This document shows positions 17,448 through 26,400 of a DNA stretch of 64,000 nucleotides, one piece after another. Position 1 is the stretch's first letter. Every line of letters begins with the position of its first letter. The stretch is taken from NCBI GenBank assembly GCA_001800135.1, contig MGUU01000011.1, forward strand, positions 72,842 through 136,841, read 5' to 3'. A program made the position numbers and the translations under genes. The notes beneath the pieces are model-generated. The model was not told the DNA's origin. It saw only the letters and a list, made by a program, of their open reading frames with translations, and did no database searches. This DNA comes from Elusimicrobia bacterium RIFCSPLOWO2_02_FULL_39_32 (lineage in GTDB: Bacteria; Elusimicrobiota; Elusimicrobia; 2-02-FULL-39-32).

Positions 17448-18722
17448 TCAATATAAAAGGTAAGGTTTTACTGTTTCTTGAAATTGGGCTGCTCGTTCAT
17501 GCACTAAGAAAAGAATGGTTTCAGCAGAGTGACCCATTTCCAGCCATGTTTTAAATTCTTTAGAGCCTGTGACCCGCTCTATCTCTTCCCATCTTAAAAT
17601 AAATTTATCTGGATAATAATCCCGCAGGATCACAGCTAAATGCACAAAAAGGTCAAAAGATCTTGCGCTATTTTTATCCTCAACACCTACCTCAATTCCC
17701 TGACACAATTCTCCTTTATAAAGATCCTGTTTTGGCGTAAATTGAGTTTTTTTAATTTTAAAACCTGAAACCCTAAAAAAATTAATCCGTTCAGCCACAA
17801 GAGCTCCATCCATCCAAGGAGCGCCTAAAAGTTTAAATGGTTTTTTTGTTCCTCTTCCAACTGAGACATTGGTTGCTTCAAACGCTCCAATTCCAGAATA
17901 AAGCAGCGCTGCCTCAAGATTTCGTATGTTGGGTGAAGTGGGAACAAATCTCAAATTTGTATCTTCCCACCATAAAGATCTTTTCCAGCCTTCCATTTTA
18001 ATTATTTTTAACCTGGCGTTAATATGTGAGGTTCGGTTGTACCAGTTCGCAAGCTCTCCCACTGTCATTCCATGCCGAACAGGCACTTTAAGATAAGCGG
18101 TAAAATGATTGATTCCAGGATGAAGCGCTTCCCCCTCTACAATGGTCCCTGTAATTGGATTTGGCCGATCCAACACAATCAGTTCAATATCTTTTTTTGC
18201 GCACTCTTCTAACATGTAAGCTAATGTTGTGATATAGGTATAAAAACGAGTTCCGATATCTTGAATATCAAATATCACAGCATCCAGGGATTCAAGCATT
18301 TCTGGAGTTGGCCTTTTTGTTTTTCCATATAAGCTGTAAACCGGAATCCCTGTTTTTTGATCCTTCTCATCCGCAATCATCATTCCGTGTTCCACCTGAC
18401 CTCTAAACCCATGTTCTGGCGCAAATAAAGCCACAAGTTTTGTTTGAGAAGCATTTTTTAAAATCTCCACAGTTCGTTTGCCCTTGCTATCCAGACCCGT
18501 ATGATTTGTAACTAACCCAATCCTTTTGCCTTTAACAGACTCAAAATTCTCTTTTTGCAAAACATCAATTCCCAACAAAACTTTTGTTTTTGTGGAGGCG
18601 GAATAAACAAAATTTCCTGACAATAAAACTAAAAAAATCCCAAAGGGAATCATTTGTAACAGAACCCTTTTTCCTAAAAAATTTTCAAAATCCATTAAAA
18701 AACTAACTTTTAAATAAATCAT
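17448..18722 (-). CDS. namZ: DUF1343 exo-beta-N-acetylmuramidase NamZ-like protein, secreted
   Basis: DUF1343 proteins include NamZ, which removes MurNAc from the non-reducing end of peptidoglycan fragments. The family core starts at VLLGIDVLQKENFESVKGKRIGLVTNHTG; APEHGFRG, FDIQDIGTRFYTYITTL, DRPNPITG and GIGAFEATNVSVGRGT are recognisable. A signal peptide (basic FENFLGKR, then the hydrophobic stretch VLLQMIPFGIFLVLLSGNFVYSA) sends it out of the cytoplasm. ATG at 18722 is chosen because AAGGAA lies seven bases upstream; 18767 and 18695 are alternatives. It is the last of a minus-strand salvage set with anmK and murQ. The role is inferred from family and context. Confidence 0.82.
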   Translation of the reverse strand: MIYLKVSFLMDFENFLGKRVLLQMIPFGIFLVLLSGNFVYSASTKTKVLLGIDVLQKENFESVKGKRIGLVTNHTGLDSKGKRTVEILKNASQTKLVALFAPEHGFRGQVEHGMMIADEKDQKTGIPVYSLYGKTKRPTPEMLESLDAVIFDIQDIGTRFYTYITTLAYMLEECAKKDIELIVLDRPNPITGTIVEGEALHPGINHFTAYLKVPVRHGMTVGELANWYNRTSHINARLKIIKMEGWKRSLWWEDTNLRFVPTSPNIRNLEAALLYSGIGAFEATNVSVGRGTKKPFKLLGAPWMDGALVAERINFFRVSGFKIKKTQFTPKQDLYKGELCQGIEVGVEDKNSARSFDLFVHLAVILRDYYPDKFILRWEEIERVTGSKEFKTWLEMGHSAETILFLVHERAAQFQETVKPYLLY

Positions 18723-18819
18723 AGAATGATTCCTTAGTTGACTTATGGAAAAAGATAAAAAATCCATCCATTTTTTCTAAACAAAAAAATACTCTTTTGC
18801 AAATCATGAGCTATTTCCT

Positions 18820-19977
18820 TTATTCTACAGGCGTAATTTTGCCAAGGATCGTAGCAGAACGCGCTCCAGTCGCCTCTGGACAATGATTGATTTTACCTTG
18901 TATGGCTCGTAGAGCAAAAAAAGCAAAAGCTAGCGGTTCTTTAGCTTGGGTAGGAATATTCCACTTCTCTATGGTTAAAACTGGAATAGGGTAAAGAAGA
19001 GTTTTTAAATGTTCCATTAAAGTATTGTTTAAAGAACCACCCCCGCTCACTATCATTTCTTCTAATGAATAAAATGGCAAAACAAATTTTTCATAAGAAA
19101 GAGCAATGGAATAAGCTGTAAAGTAAGTTAAGGTGTGTAAAACATCGTATGGGAATCTTTTTAAGTTTGCTTTTAAAAACAATGGAATAAAATTTTCATT
19201 AAATAGTTCTTTGCCTGTTGCTTTAGGCGGGTTTTTTTTAAAATAAGAGTGTTGCCACATCTTTTTTATTATTTCCATTCGGATTTTTCCCTTTTTTGCC
19301 ATTTTCCCGTCACAGTCAAACTTTAACTTTCCCTTTGTAATTTTGTTCACTGCCCAATCAATCAAAACATTCCCGGGGCCTGTGTCAAACGCAAGAACTT
19401 TCTTTACTTTTTTCCCCACCACTGAGACATTGGCAATCCCTCCAATATTTTGGAATGCCCGTACAGCTCCTTGACCATAAAAATAAAAATCAAAATAAGG
19501 AATTAAAGGAGCGCCACATCCGCCCAATGCCATATCTCTTGTTCTAAAATCAGAGACCACCGGGATTCCAGCACTTTGAGCTAAAATAGAGGATTCCCCA
19601 ATCTGTAGGGTGCTTGGCTCATTCCCATCTGGGTTATGAAAAATAGTATGGCCGTGTGAACCAATTACGCTTACTTTCTTAGGTGAGACTTTAACTTTAT
19701 CTAATAACTGCAGGAGCACTTTAGCCCAAATCTTAGCAAGCTCAAAATTCAAAGAAGAGATTTCAGAAACAGGAAGGAGTTGAGGTACTGGGGTCAGTTG
19801 CTTCCTCTGAAATTGCCAAGTAGTTTGCACAAAAGAAGAGGAAAGTCGCTTTTGAATTTTTTTTGGATAGAGAACTGTTTTGTAGGCTAAAATTTTAAAT
19901 TTCCTATTTTTAAAATCTGCTAACACGCAAGAAACCCCGTCACAGGAAGTTCCAGACATCAACCCTAACGCTAACAT
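18820..19977 (-). CDS. anmK: Anhydro-N-acetylmuramic acid kinase
   Basis: Opens the 1,6-anhydro ring of anhydroMurNAc and phosphorylates it to MurNAc-6-phosphate, the substrate of MurQ. The ASKHA-kinase phosphate loop is at the start (GLMSGTSCDGV, residues 5-15); IGSHGHTIFH, the ADFKN-like strand, FDTGPGNVLIDW with the catalytic Asp region, and VSGGGSLN near residue 315 follow. Length 385 is typical. An SD-like GAGGG stands four to five bases before the ATG. Its presence implies lytic transglycosylases that release anhydro sugars. Confidence 0.94.
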   Translation of the reverse strand: MLALGLMSGTSCDGVSCVLADFKNRKFKILAYKTVLYPKKIQKRLSSSFVQTTWQFQRKQLTPVPQLLPVSEISSLNFELAKIWAKVLLQLLDKVKVSPKKVSVIGSHGHTIFHNPDGNEPSTLQIGESSILAQSAGIPVVSDFRTRDMALGGCGAPLIPYFDFYFYGQGAVRAFQNIGGIANVSVVGKKVKKVLAFDTGPGNVLIDWAVNKITKGKLKFDCDGKMAKKGKIRMEIIKKMWQHSYFKKNPPKATGKELFNENFIPLFLKANLKRFPYDVLHTLTYFTAYSIALSYEKFVLPFYSLEEMIVSGGGSLNNTLMEHLKTLLYPIPVLTIEKWNIPTQAKEPLAFAFFALRAIQGKINHCPEATGARSATILGKITPVE

Positions 19978-20075
19978 AATCCCTCTAATTGTTCAATTTT
20001 AATTAACCCTTTGAGAATTGCCTGATTTAGCTTCTGATAAGCTCTGCCTAATCCATGAGACTACTTTCTATAGTT

Positions 20076-20161
20076 GCTCAATTTATTGAAACCACTAAAT
20101 TGGGAAACTGCAAATAAATATAAAACTAGATTGAAAAAACAATTTGTTCAATAAATTGAGC
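20076..20161. repeat. 15-base inverted repeat spanning the 3' end of the nucleoside phosphorylase gene
   Basis: GCTCAATTTATTGAA (20076-20090) is the exact reverse complement of TTCAATAAATTGAGC (20147-20161). The arms are 56 bases apart; the right arm lies within the last codons of the phosphorylase gene. It could fold the 3' end of its mRNA but lacks the U-run of a terminator. Confidence 0.45.
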
Positions 20162-20971
20162 CAGCGTCAATTGAAATTTTTTTCCTGTTTTTAGCACTTC
20201 CTCATGGGAACACTTCTCTTTTGAAATGCCAGCGCACCTATTGGTCACTAAAGCTAAACCTAAAACTTCTAGCCCTAAAAATCGAGACACAATCACTTCC
20301 GGAACCATAGACATTCCTATGACATCTGCTCCCAAAACTTGATAAGCTCTACCTTCACTTTTTGTCTCATAAGATGGACCGCTAACAGCACAATAGACTC
20401 CAGAAGCGATCCGCATGCGCAAGCCCCGAGCGATCCCAAGAGCGATCTTTTGCAACCGTTTGGAATAACAATCAGTCATATCCACAAACTGATCCCCAGC
20501 TACGAGTGAACGCATCCCAATTAAAGGATTAGTTCCCATTGAATTAATATGATCTTTAATAACAACCAATTGTCCTGTCTTATAGCTTTTATTGATGGCA
20601 CCCACTGCTGCAGTAAGGATCAAAGTTTTTATCCCTAACTCCCCAGCTAGTTTCACTGTCTGTATAACTTTCTCCATGGAATGGCCTTCATAATAATGCA
20701 ATCGTCCTAAAAAAAGAGCAACTTTTTTTTCTGCTAAAGTTCCAAGAAGAAGTTTCCCGGGATGGCCAGGAGTGGTAGGGACGATAAATCCAGGAATAGC
20801 TGTGTAAGGAATTTGGGCAATAGTTTTTAAGCCTGAAAAACTCTGACCCATTCCAGAACCTAAGATAATCCCAATTTCTGGGTTAAAATCTTTAGGAAAT
20901 AATTTTTTTCTTAAATGCTTCTGCAAAAATGGCGCGCACCTCGAATGAATAAAAATTTTTCTTGATTTCAT
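20126..20971 (-). CDS. Purine nucleoside phosphorylase (class II-type PNP)
   Basis: Phosphorolysis of purine nucleosides to base and (deoxy)ribose-1-phosphate, cytoplasmic, usually a trimer. GIILGSGMGQ (phosphate site) sits near residue 35 and VPTTPGHPGKLLLG contributes a substrate His. GRLHYYEGHSMEKV, TAAVGAINKSYKTGQLVVIKDHIN, SGPSYETKSE with the base-contacting Glu, and DVIGMSMVPEVIVSR all fit the PNP/MTAP family. Length 281 is typical. It could also act on methylthioadenosine. It lies between murQ (18-base gap) and anmK, so the salvage genes are apparently co-transcribed with it. Confidence 0.9.
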   Translation of the reverse strand: MKSRKIFIHSRCAPFLQKHLRKKLFPKDFNPEIGIILGSGMGQSFSGLKTIAQIPYTAIPGFIVPTTPGHPGKLLLGTLAEKKVALFLGRLHYYEGHSMEKVIQTVKLAGELGIKTLILTAAVGAINKSYKTGQLVVIKDHINSMGTNPLIGMRSLVAGDQFVDMTDCYSKRLQKIALGIARGLRMRIASGVYCAVSGPSYETKSEGRAYQVLGADVIGMSMVPEVIVSRFLGLEVLGLALVTNRCAGISKEKCSHEEVLKTGKKFQLTLAQFIEQIVFSI

Positions 20972-20989
20972 ATTTTAATAAAACCCTTC

Positions 20990-21880
20990 CTAAATTATCA
21001 TCCCTAAGAAGCCCTGGGAATTTTTAAGTTCTGTTTTAGCTGCGTCGTAAGAAAGATTCTTTTTCACCATGACAATCGCTGTTTTAACGTTCCAATGAGC
21101 TTTGGCTAATGCTGCCAGCGCTTTTGGACGATTTAAACCAGTGATCTCCTGAACTAAACGAATTCCCCGCTCTTTGAGTTTTTTAGATTTAGCTTGTAAA
21201 TCTACCATACGGTTTCCATAAACTTTGCCTAACCGCACCATACTGATAGTGGTCAACATGTTTAAAACCATTTTAGTTGCTGTGCCGCTCTTTAACCGTG
21301 TGGAGCCAGCAATGATTTCAGGCCCGACTCCTAGAGCAATCACAACTTGCGCGATCTTAGCAAGAGATTGATGTTGATTGCAGGTGACTAAAATTGTATT
21401 TGTCTTTATTTTTTTTGCCTGCTCTAATGCGCTTAAAACAAAAGGGGTAATCCCGCTGGCTGCAATGCCAATGACCACATCCTTTTTTGTAACTTTTCTT
21501 AAAATAAGAGATTTGATTTTAAGTTCTTCATCTTCTGCGCCTTCTTCTGAACGAAACACGGATTTTTTTCCTCCTGCCATCCAGGCTTGCGCTAAAGTTG
21601 GCGGAGTATCAAAAGTAGGAGGAAGCTCTGCGGATTCTAAGACCCCTAAACGGCCACTAGTGCCAGCTCCTATAAAAAAGATGCGCCCTCCATTTTTTAA
21701 ACTGGCAACTACTAAATCAATCGCTTTAATTATTTTTTCTTTCTGATTGGCAATCGCTTTAGGGATTTTAAGATTTTCCTGATTCATTAAGGAAAATATC
21801 TCTTCACGCGTAAGGGAATCCAAAAATTTAGATTTAGGATTGCTTTTTTCTGTGGGAAGCTTATGATACAACACTTTCAC
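20990..21880 (-). CDS. murQ: N-acetylmuramic acid 6-phosphate etherase
   Basis: Removes D-lactate from MurNAc-6-phosphate to give GlcNAc-6-phosphate. A SIS domain is clear: FFIGAGTSGRLGVLESAELPPTF near residues 69-91, with the Glu of the active site, then VIGIAASGITPFV and LVTCNQ. The second half has GPEIIAGSTRLKSGTATKMVLNMLTT. Length 296 is normal. It overlaps the 3' end of the symporter gene by 20 bases and belongs with anmK, namZ and nagZ as the meeting point of muramic acid recycling. Confidence 0.95.
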   Translation of the reverse strand: MKVLYHKLPTEKSNPKSKFLDSLTREEIFSLMNQENLKIPKAIANQKEKIIKAIDLVVASLKNGGRIFFIGAGTSGRLGVLESAELPPTFDTPPTLAQAWMAGGKKSVFRSEEGAEDEELKIKSLILRKVTKKDVVIGIAASGITPFVLSALEQAKKIKTNTILVTCNQHQSLAKIAQVVIALGVGPEIIAGSTRLKSGTATKMVLNMLTTISMVRLGKVYGNRMVDLQAKSKKLKERGIRLVQEITGLNRPKALAALAKAHWNVKTAIVMVKKNLSYDAAKTELKNSQGFLGMII

Positions 21881-23378
21881 TCTCTTTTTTACCTCCTAGC
21901 CAACCAATGGCAAAGGTCAAACAAGTGCCAATGATTAATAGCCAGCTCCAACCCAAAGCAATCATCTTTTTTTCTGAAAGAATGAGTAAAACTAACATGC
22001 ACAGAGCTGAAAAACCCATGGCAAAAATATTTAACTTATTAACTCTTCTTTTAGTGCATAAGCCCAACAAAAAGATTCCGAGTAAAGAGCCGTAGGTAAC
22101 CCCTCCGATTTTAAAAGCTAGCCAAAGAATTTTATCAAAATGACTAAAAGAATAAGCGATCGCGGCAAGGACAATTCCAAAAATAATCACCCCTATTCGG
22201 GATACTAAAAGATAATGTTTCTCAGTTCCATTTTTATATACCAGCGGCCTATAAATATCTGTTACGAAAGAAGTAGTGAGCGAACCTAATGGAGAATCAA
22301 TGCTTGCCATCACAATTGCGGAAAGCATCAATCCTCGCATAAAAGCCGGCATGCTCTGTTCTATAAAAAAAGGAAAAATCTTATCCATCTTTTCTGGAAG
22401 GACAATTGAACTATGCTGAGCATAAAAAGCAAAAAGGCAAGAACCTATGGAAAGATAAATCATTAAGACAGCGAAACTTCCCAAGGTGGTAAGCATCATG
22501 GTTTTCTGGCTCTTATTCCTAGTTTCTACAGTTAATAAACGTTGCATCAGTTCCTGATCCGTGCCAAAAGCAGCCATAGAACCAAAAAGTCCGTTTAAAG
22601 TGGCGATCCAAAAAATATTAGGATCCATCAGCCATTTTTTTATCAGGGCAATTCCCTGGGTTTCAGTCCCGCTGGGTCCCCAATTAAAAACATGCAGTCT
22701 TCCCGCATCTCCTGCAATTTGGATGACACTGCTTAAACCTCCCTCAATCTGATACAACAAAAATAAAATTGTAATGGTGCCACCTAAAATAAAAGTTAAG
22801 GCTTGGATCACATTGGTCCAGATCACTGCTTTAATTCCGCCCCAGGCAATATAAATCATGCTCACCACAGAAAATAATAAAATGGTTGGGAGAATATGCC
22901 AGCCAATCAACACACTGACCGCCAAAGAAGCAGCCATTAAACGAACCCCAGAAGCCAACAAGCGCGTTATAAAGAAAAAAATAGAAGCTGTGGTTTGGGT
23001 GTGCGGGCCAAAACGATAGTTCAAGAACTCATAAATAGAAGAGCAATTATAATGATAAAAGGCTGGAATAAAAAGTGTGGCGATCACGACCCGCGCCAGA
23101 AAAGAGCCAATAAAAAATTGAGCATACTGCCAATTTTCCGTAAAGGCTACTGCCGGCACAGAAATAATAGTGACCGCGCTAATTTCTGTGGCTACAAAAG
23201 AAAGGCAAGCAGCCCACCAAGGAATTTTTCTTGAACCTAAAAAGAAATCCTGAGTATTCTCTTCTTTTTTACCGGCAAAAATCCCAATAAATAAAGAAAA
23301 GAAGATAAGGAAAAGGAGGAGAGAATAATCTTCCCAACTTAAATTGGTGTTCCCAGGAAACCATTGAAAGATATCCAT
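21861..23378 (-). CDS. Sodium:solute symporter (SSS family)
   Basis: Inner-membrane transporter with about 13 helices, driven by Na+. The family start FLGSRKIPWWAACLSFVATEISAVTIISVPA, the SIYEFLNYRFG loop and the GSMAAFGTDQELMQRLL segment are typical. The substrate is unknown; overlap with murQ makes a peptidoglycan-derived sugar (MurNAc, GlcNAc or sialic acid-like) the natural guess. The open frame reaches a TTG at 23438, but ATG at 23378 (MDIFQWFPGN) is preferred because the family starts soon after it; SD support is weak either way. Confidence 0.85.
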   Translation of the reverse strand: MDIFQWFPGNTNLSWEDYSLLLFLIFFSLFIGIFAGKKEENTQDFFLGSRKIPWWAACLSFVATEISAVTIISVPAVAFTENWQYAQFFIGSFLARVVIATLFIPAFYHYNCSSIYEFLNYRFGPHTQTTASIFFFITRLLASGVRLMAASLAVSVLIGWHILPTILLFSVVSMIYIAWGGIKAVIWTNVIQALTFILGGTITILFLLYQIEGGLSSVIQIAGDAGRLHVFNWGPSGTETQGIALIKKWLMDPNIFWIATLNGLFGSMAAFGTDQELMQRLLTVETRNKSQKTMMLTTLGSFAVLMIYLSIGSCLFAFYAQHSSIVLPEKMDKIFPFFIEQSMPAFMRGLMLSAIVMASIDSPLGSLTTSFVTDIYRPLVYKNGTEKHYLLVSRIGVIIFGIVLAAIAYSFSHFDKILWLAFKIGGVTYGSLLGIFLLGLCTKRRVNKLNIFAMGFSALCMLVLLILSEKKMIALGWSWLLIIGTCLTFAIGWLGGKKESESVVS

Positions 23379-23485
23379 GAACTCAGCTATTCTATCATAT
23401 TGAACTTTTTTTAAGTAAATTTTTCCCTTAAGAGACAAAACAGGAAATCGTTTGTGGTAAAAGTATCAATACTTGATTCAGATAT

Positions 23486-26400
23486 CTATGCCTGAATGTT
23501 AATCGTCAGTATCTCTCTAAATTTATTATTAATATCCTCAAGGCTGCGGTACTCTCTCATCTGCATTCCCATAATCAAAAGAATTTGGACTCTGGCTGTA
23601 AAGCTTTCCAACCATCGATCCATGCTATCAGTCATGATTTGAACGCCAAGGCTGGCCCATTTCCAATCTTCCAACTGATGATATACGAAGTCAACGTGAA
23701 TTTTTCCATCTAAGTTTGGATCCACAAGCAAACGCAGCTGTTGGCCCACTATGAGTTCATTTAATTTTTGGAGCCCTTCGGTGTTTGACTTTAATCCATA
23801 TCTCAATCCCTTCACCATATTGTCCAACTCGCCCTGTGATTTAGCCACAAATACAATTCCGCTATTCTTGCCCAGGGCTTCAGGATCAACTTGATTCAGC
23901 ATTCGCATAATGGCACCTTGTACAGCCTTAGGATTACTGACGTCAAATACCTTCGTCTCTGACCCTAAATCAGAAACTTGAAACGTTCTGCCAAAGCGGT
24001 CATTTTCATGCAACATCGCCCACATCCAGGAATAGCCTCTTGCAAAAGCTTCCTCCAGCCGGTCCGCGATATGTCTTTCGACATTATCACCAAGGCTAAA
24101 GGCATCCATCAGATATTTGAATTGTCGAGCAAATTCTAAATCGTCAACCGTTACAGTAATCTTATTGCCTTCGAGTTGCCGGGTTAAAATATTTCTTTCG
24201 ATCTGCGGAAAAATTTCAATTTGGCTTCGTGGGAAGGCTTCGCCAAACGTCCGCCTCACTTGAGGCTCATTCCCTAAAATATGCAGTTTTCCCAAAGTAT
24301 CGAATAGAGAGATTACAGCTTCAATATTCGCTAAATTTCCTGGGGACTGACTTTGAATCTGCTGACCAAGATGATTTTGAATCCTTGCCAATGCTTGCGT
24401 CAATTCCTGGTAGCTCAAGTGCCGCAAACTGCGGACATCCGCATCAAATTGATCCGATGGATGTAGAACTTCCCATAAATCGCCTCGCTTTAGGATAACG
24501 GATAGAAGAATGTCAGAAATAAAAAGCGTCAAGTTCATTACGATGAATAGGCTGGTAAAAGTATGAAGAGGCCAAAGGTTATTGAAGTCAAAGGTAGGGT
24601 GGCCAAACATGGCCCATGTTAGGAGTCCTACTGCAAGATTGCCGAAGAGCCCTCCCAGGCGCACAATGGTTGCTTGCCAGGGCGGCGCACGGCTGTAATC
24701 AATGTTTACCATGCTCCAAAGGGAACCAATACCCAACTGAGTTGGCATCTTAAAAAATTTTGCTAGCGCCCAGTGCAGGAGTTCCTGGACTGGGATGGCG
24801 AGGAAAAATACCGCTCGGGCTGGCAGATTTTTGAGCCATGCTAAATTTCCTCTATACATCGTTGCCGTAATTGAGGGAGTTCCATCGCTTTCAGCAACAT
24901 GGTTTTTGGTTTTTTCTTGTTCCTGGAGAACGAAATTTATAGCACGATCTACATTTGATAAATCAGATCCTATACTCGTTGCGTGACGCACTTCTCCATA
25001 TGCAATGTAGAATGCTTTTAGCCATAAAAGACTGTCTATGGCTACTGAAAAGTGCTCTTCAGCAACATCCGCCTCTTCCGAAATTTCTTCTTTTACCTCA
25101 AAAGTTTTTGCCATGAGTTGATCCAATTCCTGATCGAGTATCCGGCCACTATATGGGAAGAACAATTTTTTCTTCATTCCCGGAAAATAAAGTTCTTTAT
25201 AGGACAAAATGTTCTCCATATTGGCGATAGGCCGTCCATATCCCGCATAAATCATGGGTACAATATTGACATAAGCTCCCCGAAGCGCGTAAGAAATAGT
25301 TATATCCACGGTTCTTTTTAGCTTGTCTACGCTGTCCCATGGCGTGAAAAGAATCATATTTATGCCTGGGCGAATTCCGCTTTTCAATGTGCTTTCTAAG
25401 GCTCGAATATTATCTTCGGGGGTGGACCTTTTGCCTATTTCATCTAAAACTTTGGGATTGAAGGACTCAATCCCATAAGCCATAATTTCAATGCCGGCCT
25501 CTTTAAAAAGACTGGTTATTTCATCCGTGACCCGAGTTACGCGGCACACAACAATTTTTGGCACATCCTTAAATTTCGATTCTTTAAGCGCCTGCGCCAG
25601 TTCAATCGCATAGCTCGGTTTAAACAAAAAATCCACGTGTTCAAAATGAATGCTGTCATGGTCATCGAAATTTTCTTCAATAAATCGCATCACTTCAGGA
25701 ACCGGTGGAAATCTTCTAAGAAACAAGTTCACGCCGCAAAAAATACAATCGGCTTCGCAGAAGTCAGACATGACAACCCTCAATGGATTCTTGCCAATGC
25801 GGTCAAACATAATCGGTACGTTTTTAGATTCCATTTGTTCCCGATAATAATTGAAATGCGTCAAATCATCTTCGCGATATGGGATGTCTTCATCGACATT
25901 TTGGTATACAGGCTGAAGCCTATTCGCGCTTTTGGTGATATAAATCTTGGAATCATACACGGTCATTAGACCGGGGATACTACTCAAATGATCCAAATTG
26001 TGCTCCCGACTTTTATGGGCATGAATGTGTCTCATAACGTCTATGATTGACAAGGGATCAATGATGTACAAAGACACCGGAACCGCCTGAACGAAATTTA
26101 AAAAAGGATTTTGCGAGACTAAAGGCAGGCCTAATGGTAAATCTCCAAAATTAAAACTCTTTGTAATGATCGGGAGCTCATGGCCTCCCATCATGATCAA
26201 TGCTTGTGGTTGCATCTGATGAACCCGAGACAGAATTTCAAGGTTCCTCTCGATAACGGACTGAAGAAAACTAAAAGCAATTACGTCGAATTTTTCATTT
26301 TGAACGAATTCGTAAAGATCCTCCATGCTTGTCAAATTGGGATTGTAAACTCGCGCGTCTACGTCCTCCAACTGCCTCAAAAGGAGGAAGGAAATGTATT

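Noticed and set aside
20076-20161. Inverted repeat as a transcription terminator after the nucleoside phosphorylase gene
   Set aside because: Arms are 56 bases apart, AT-rich, partly inside the coding region and not followed by a U-run.
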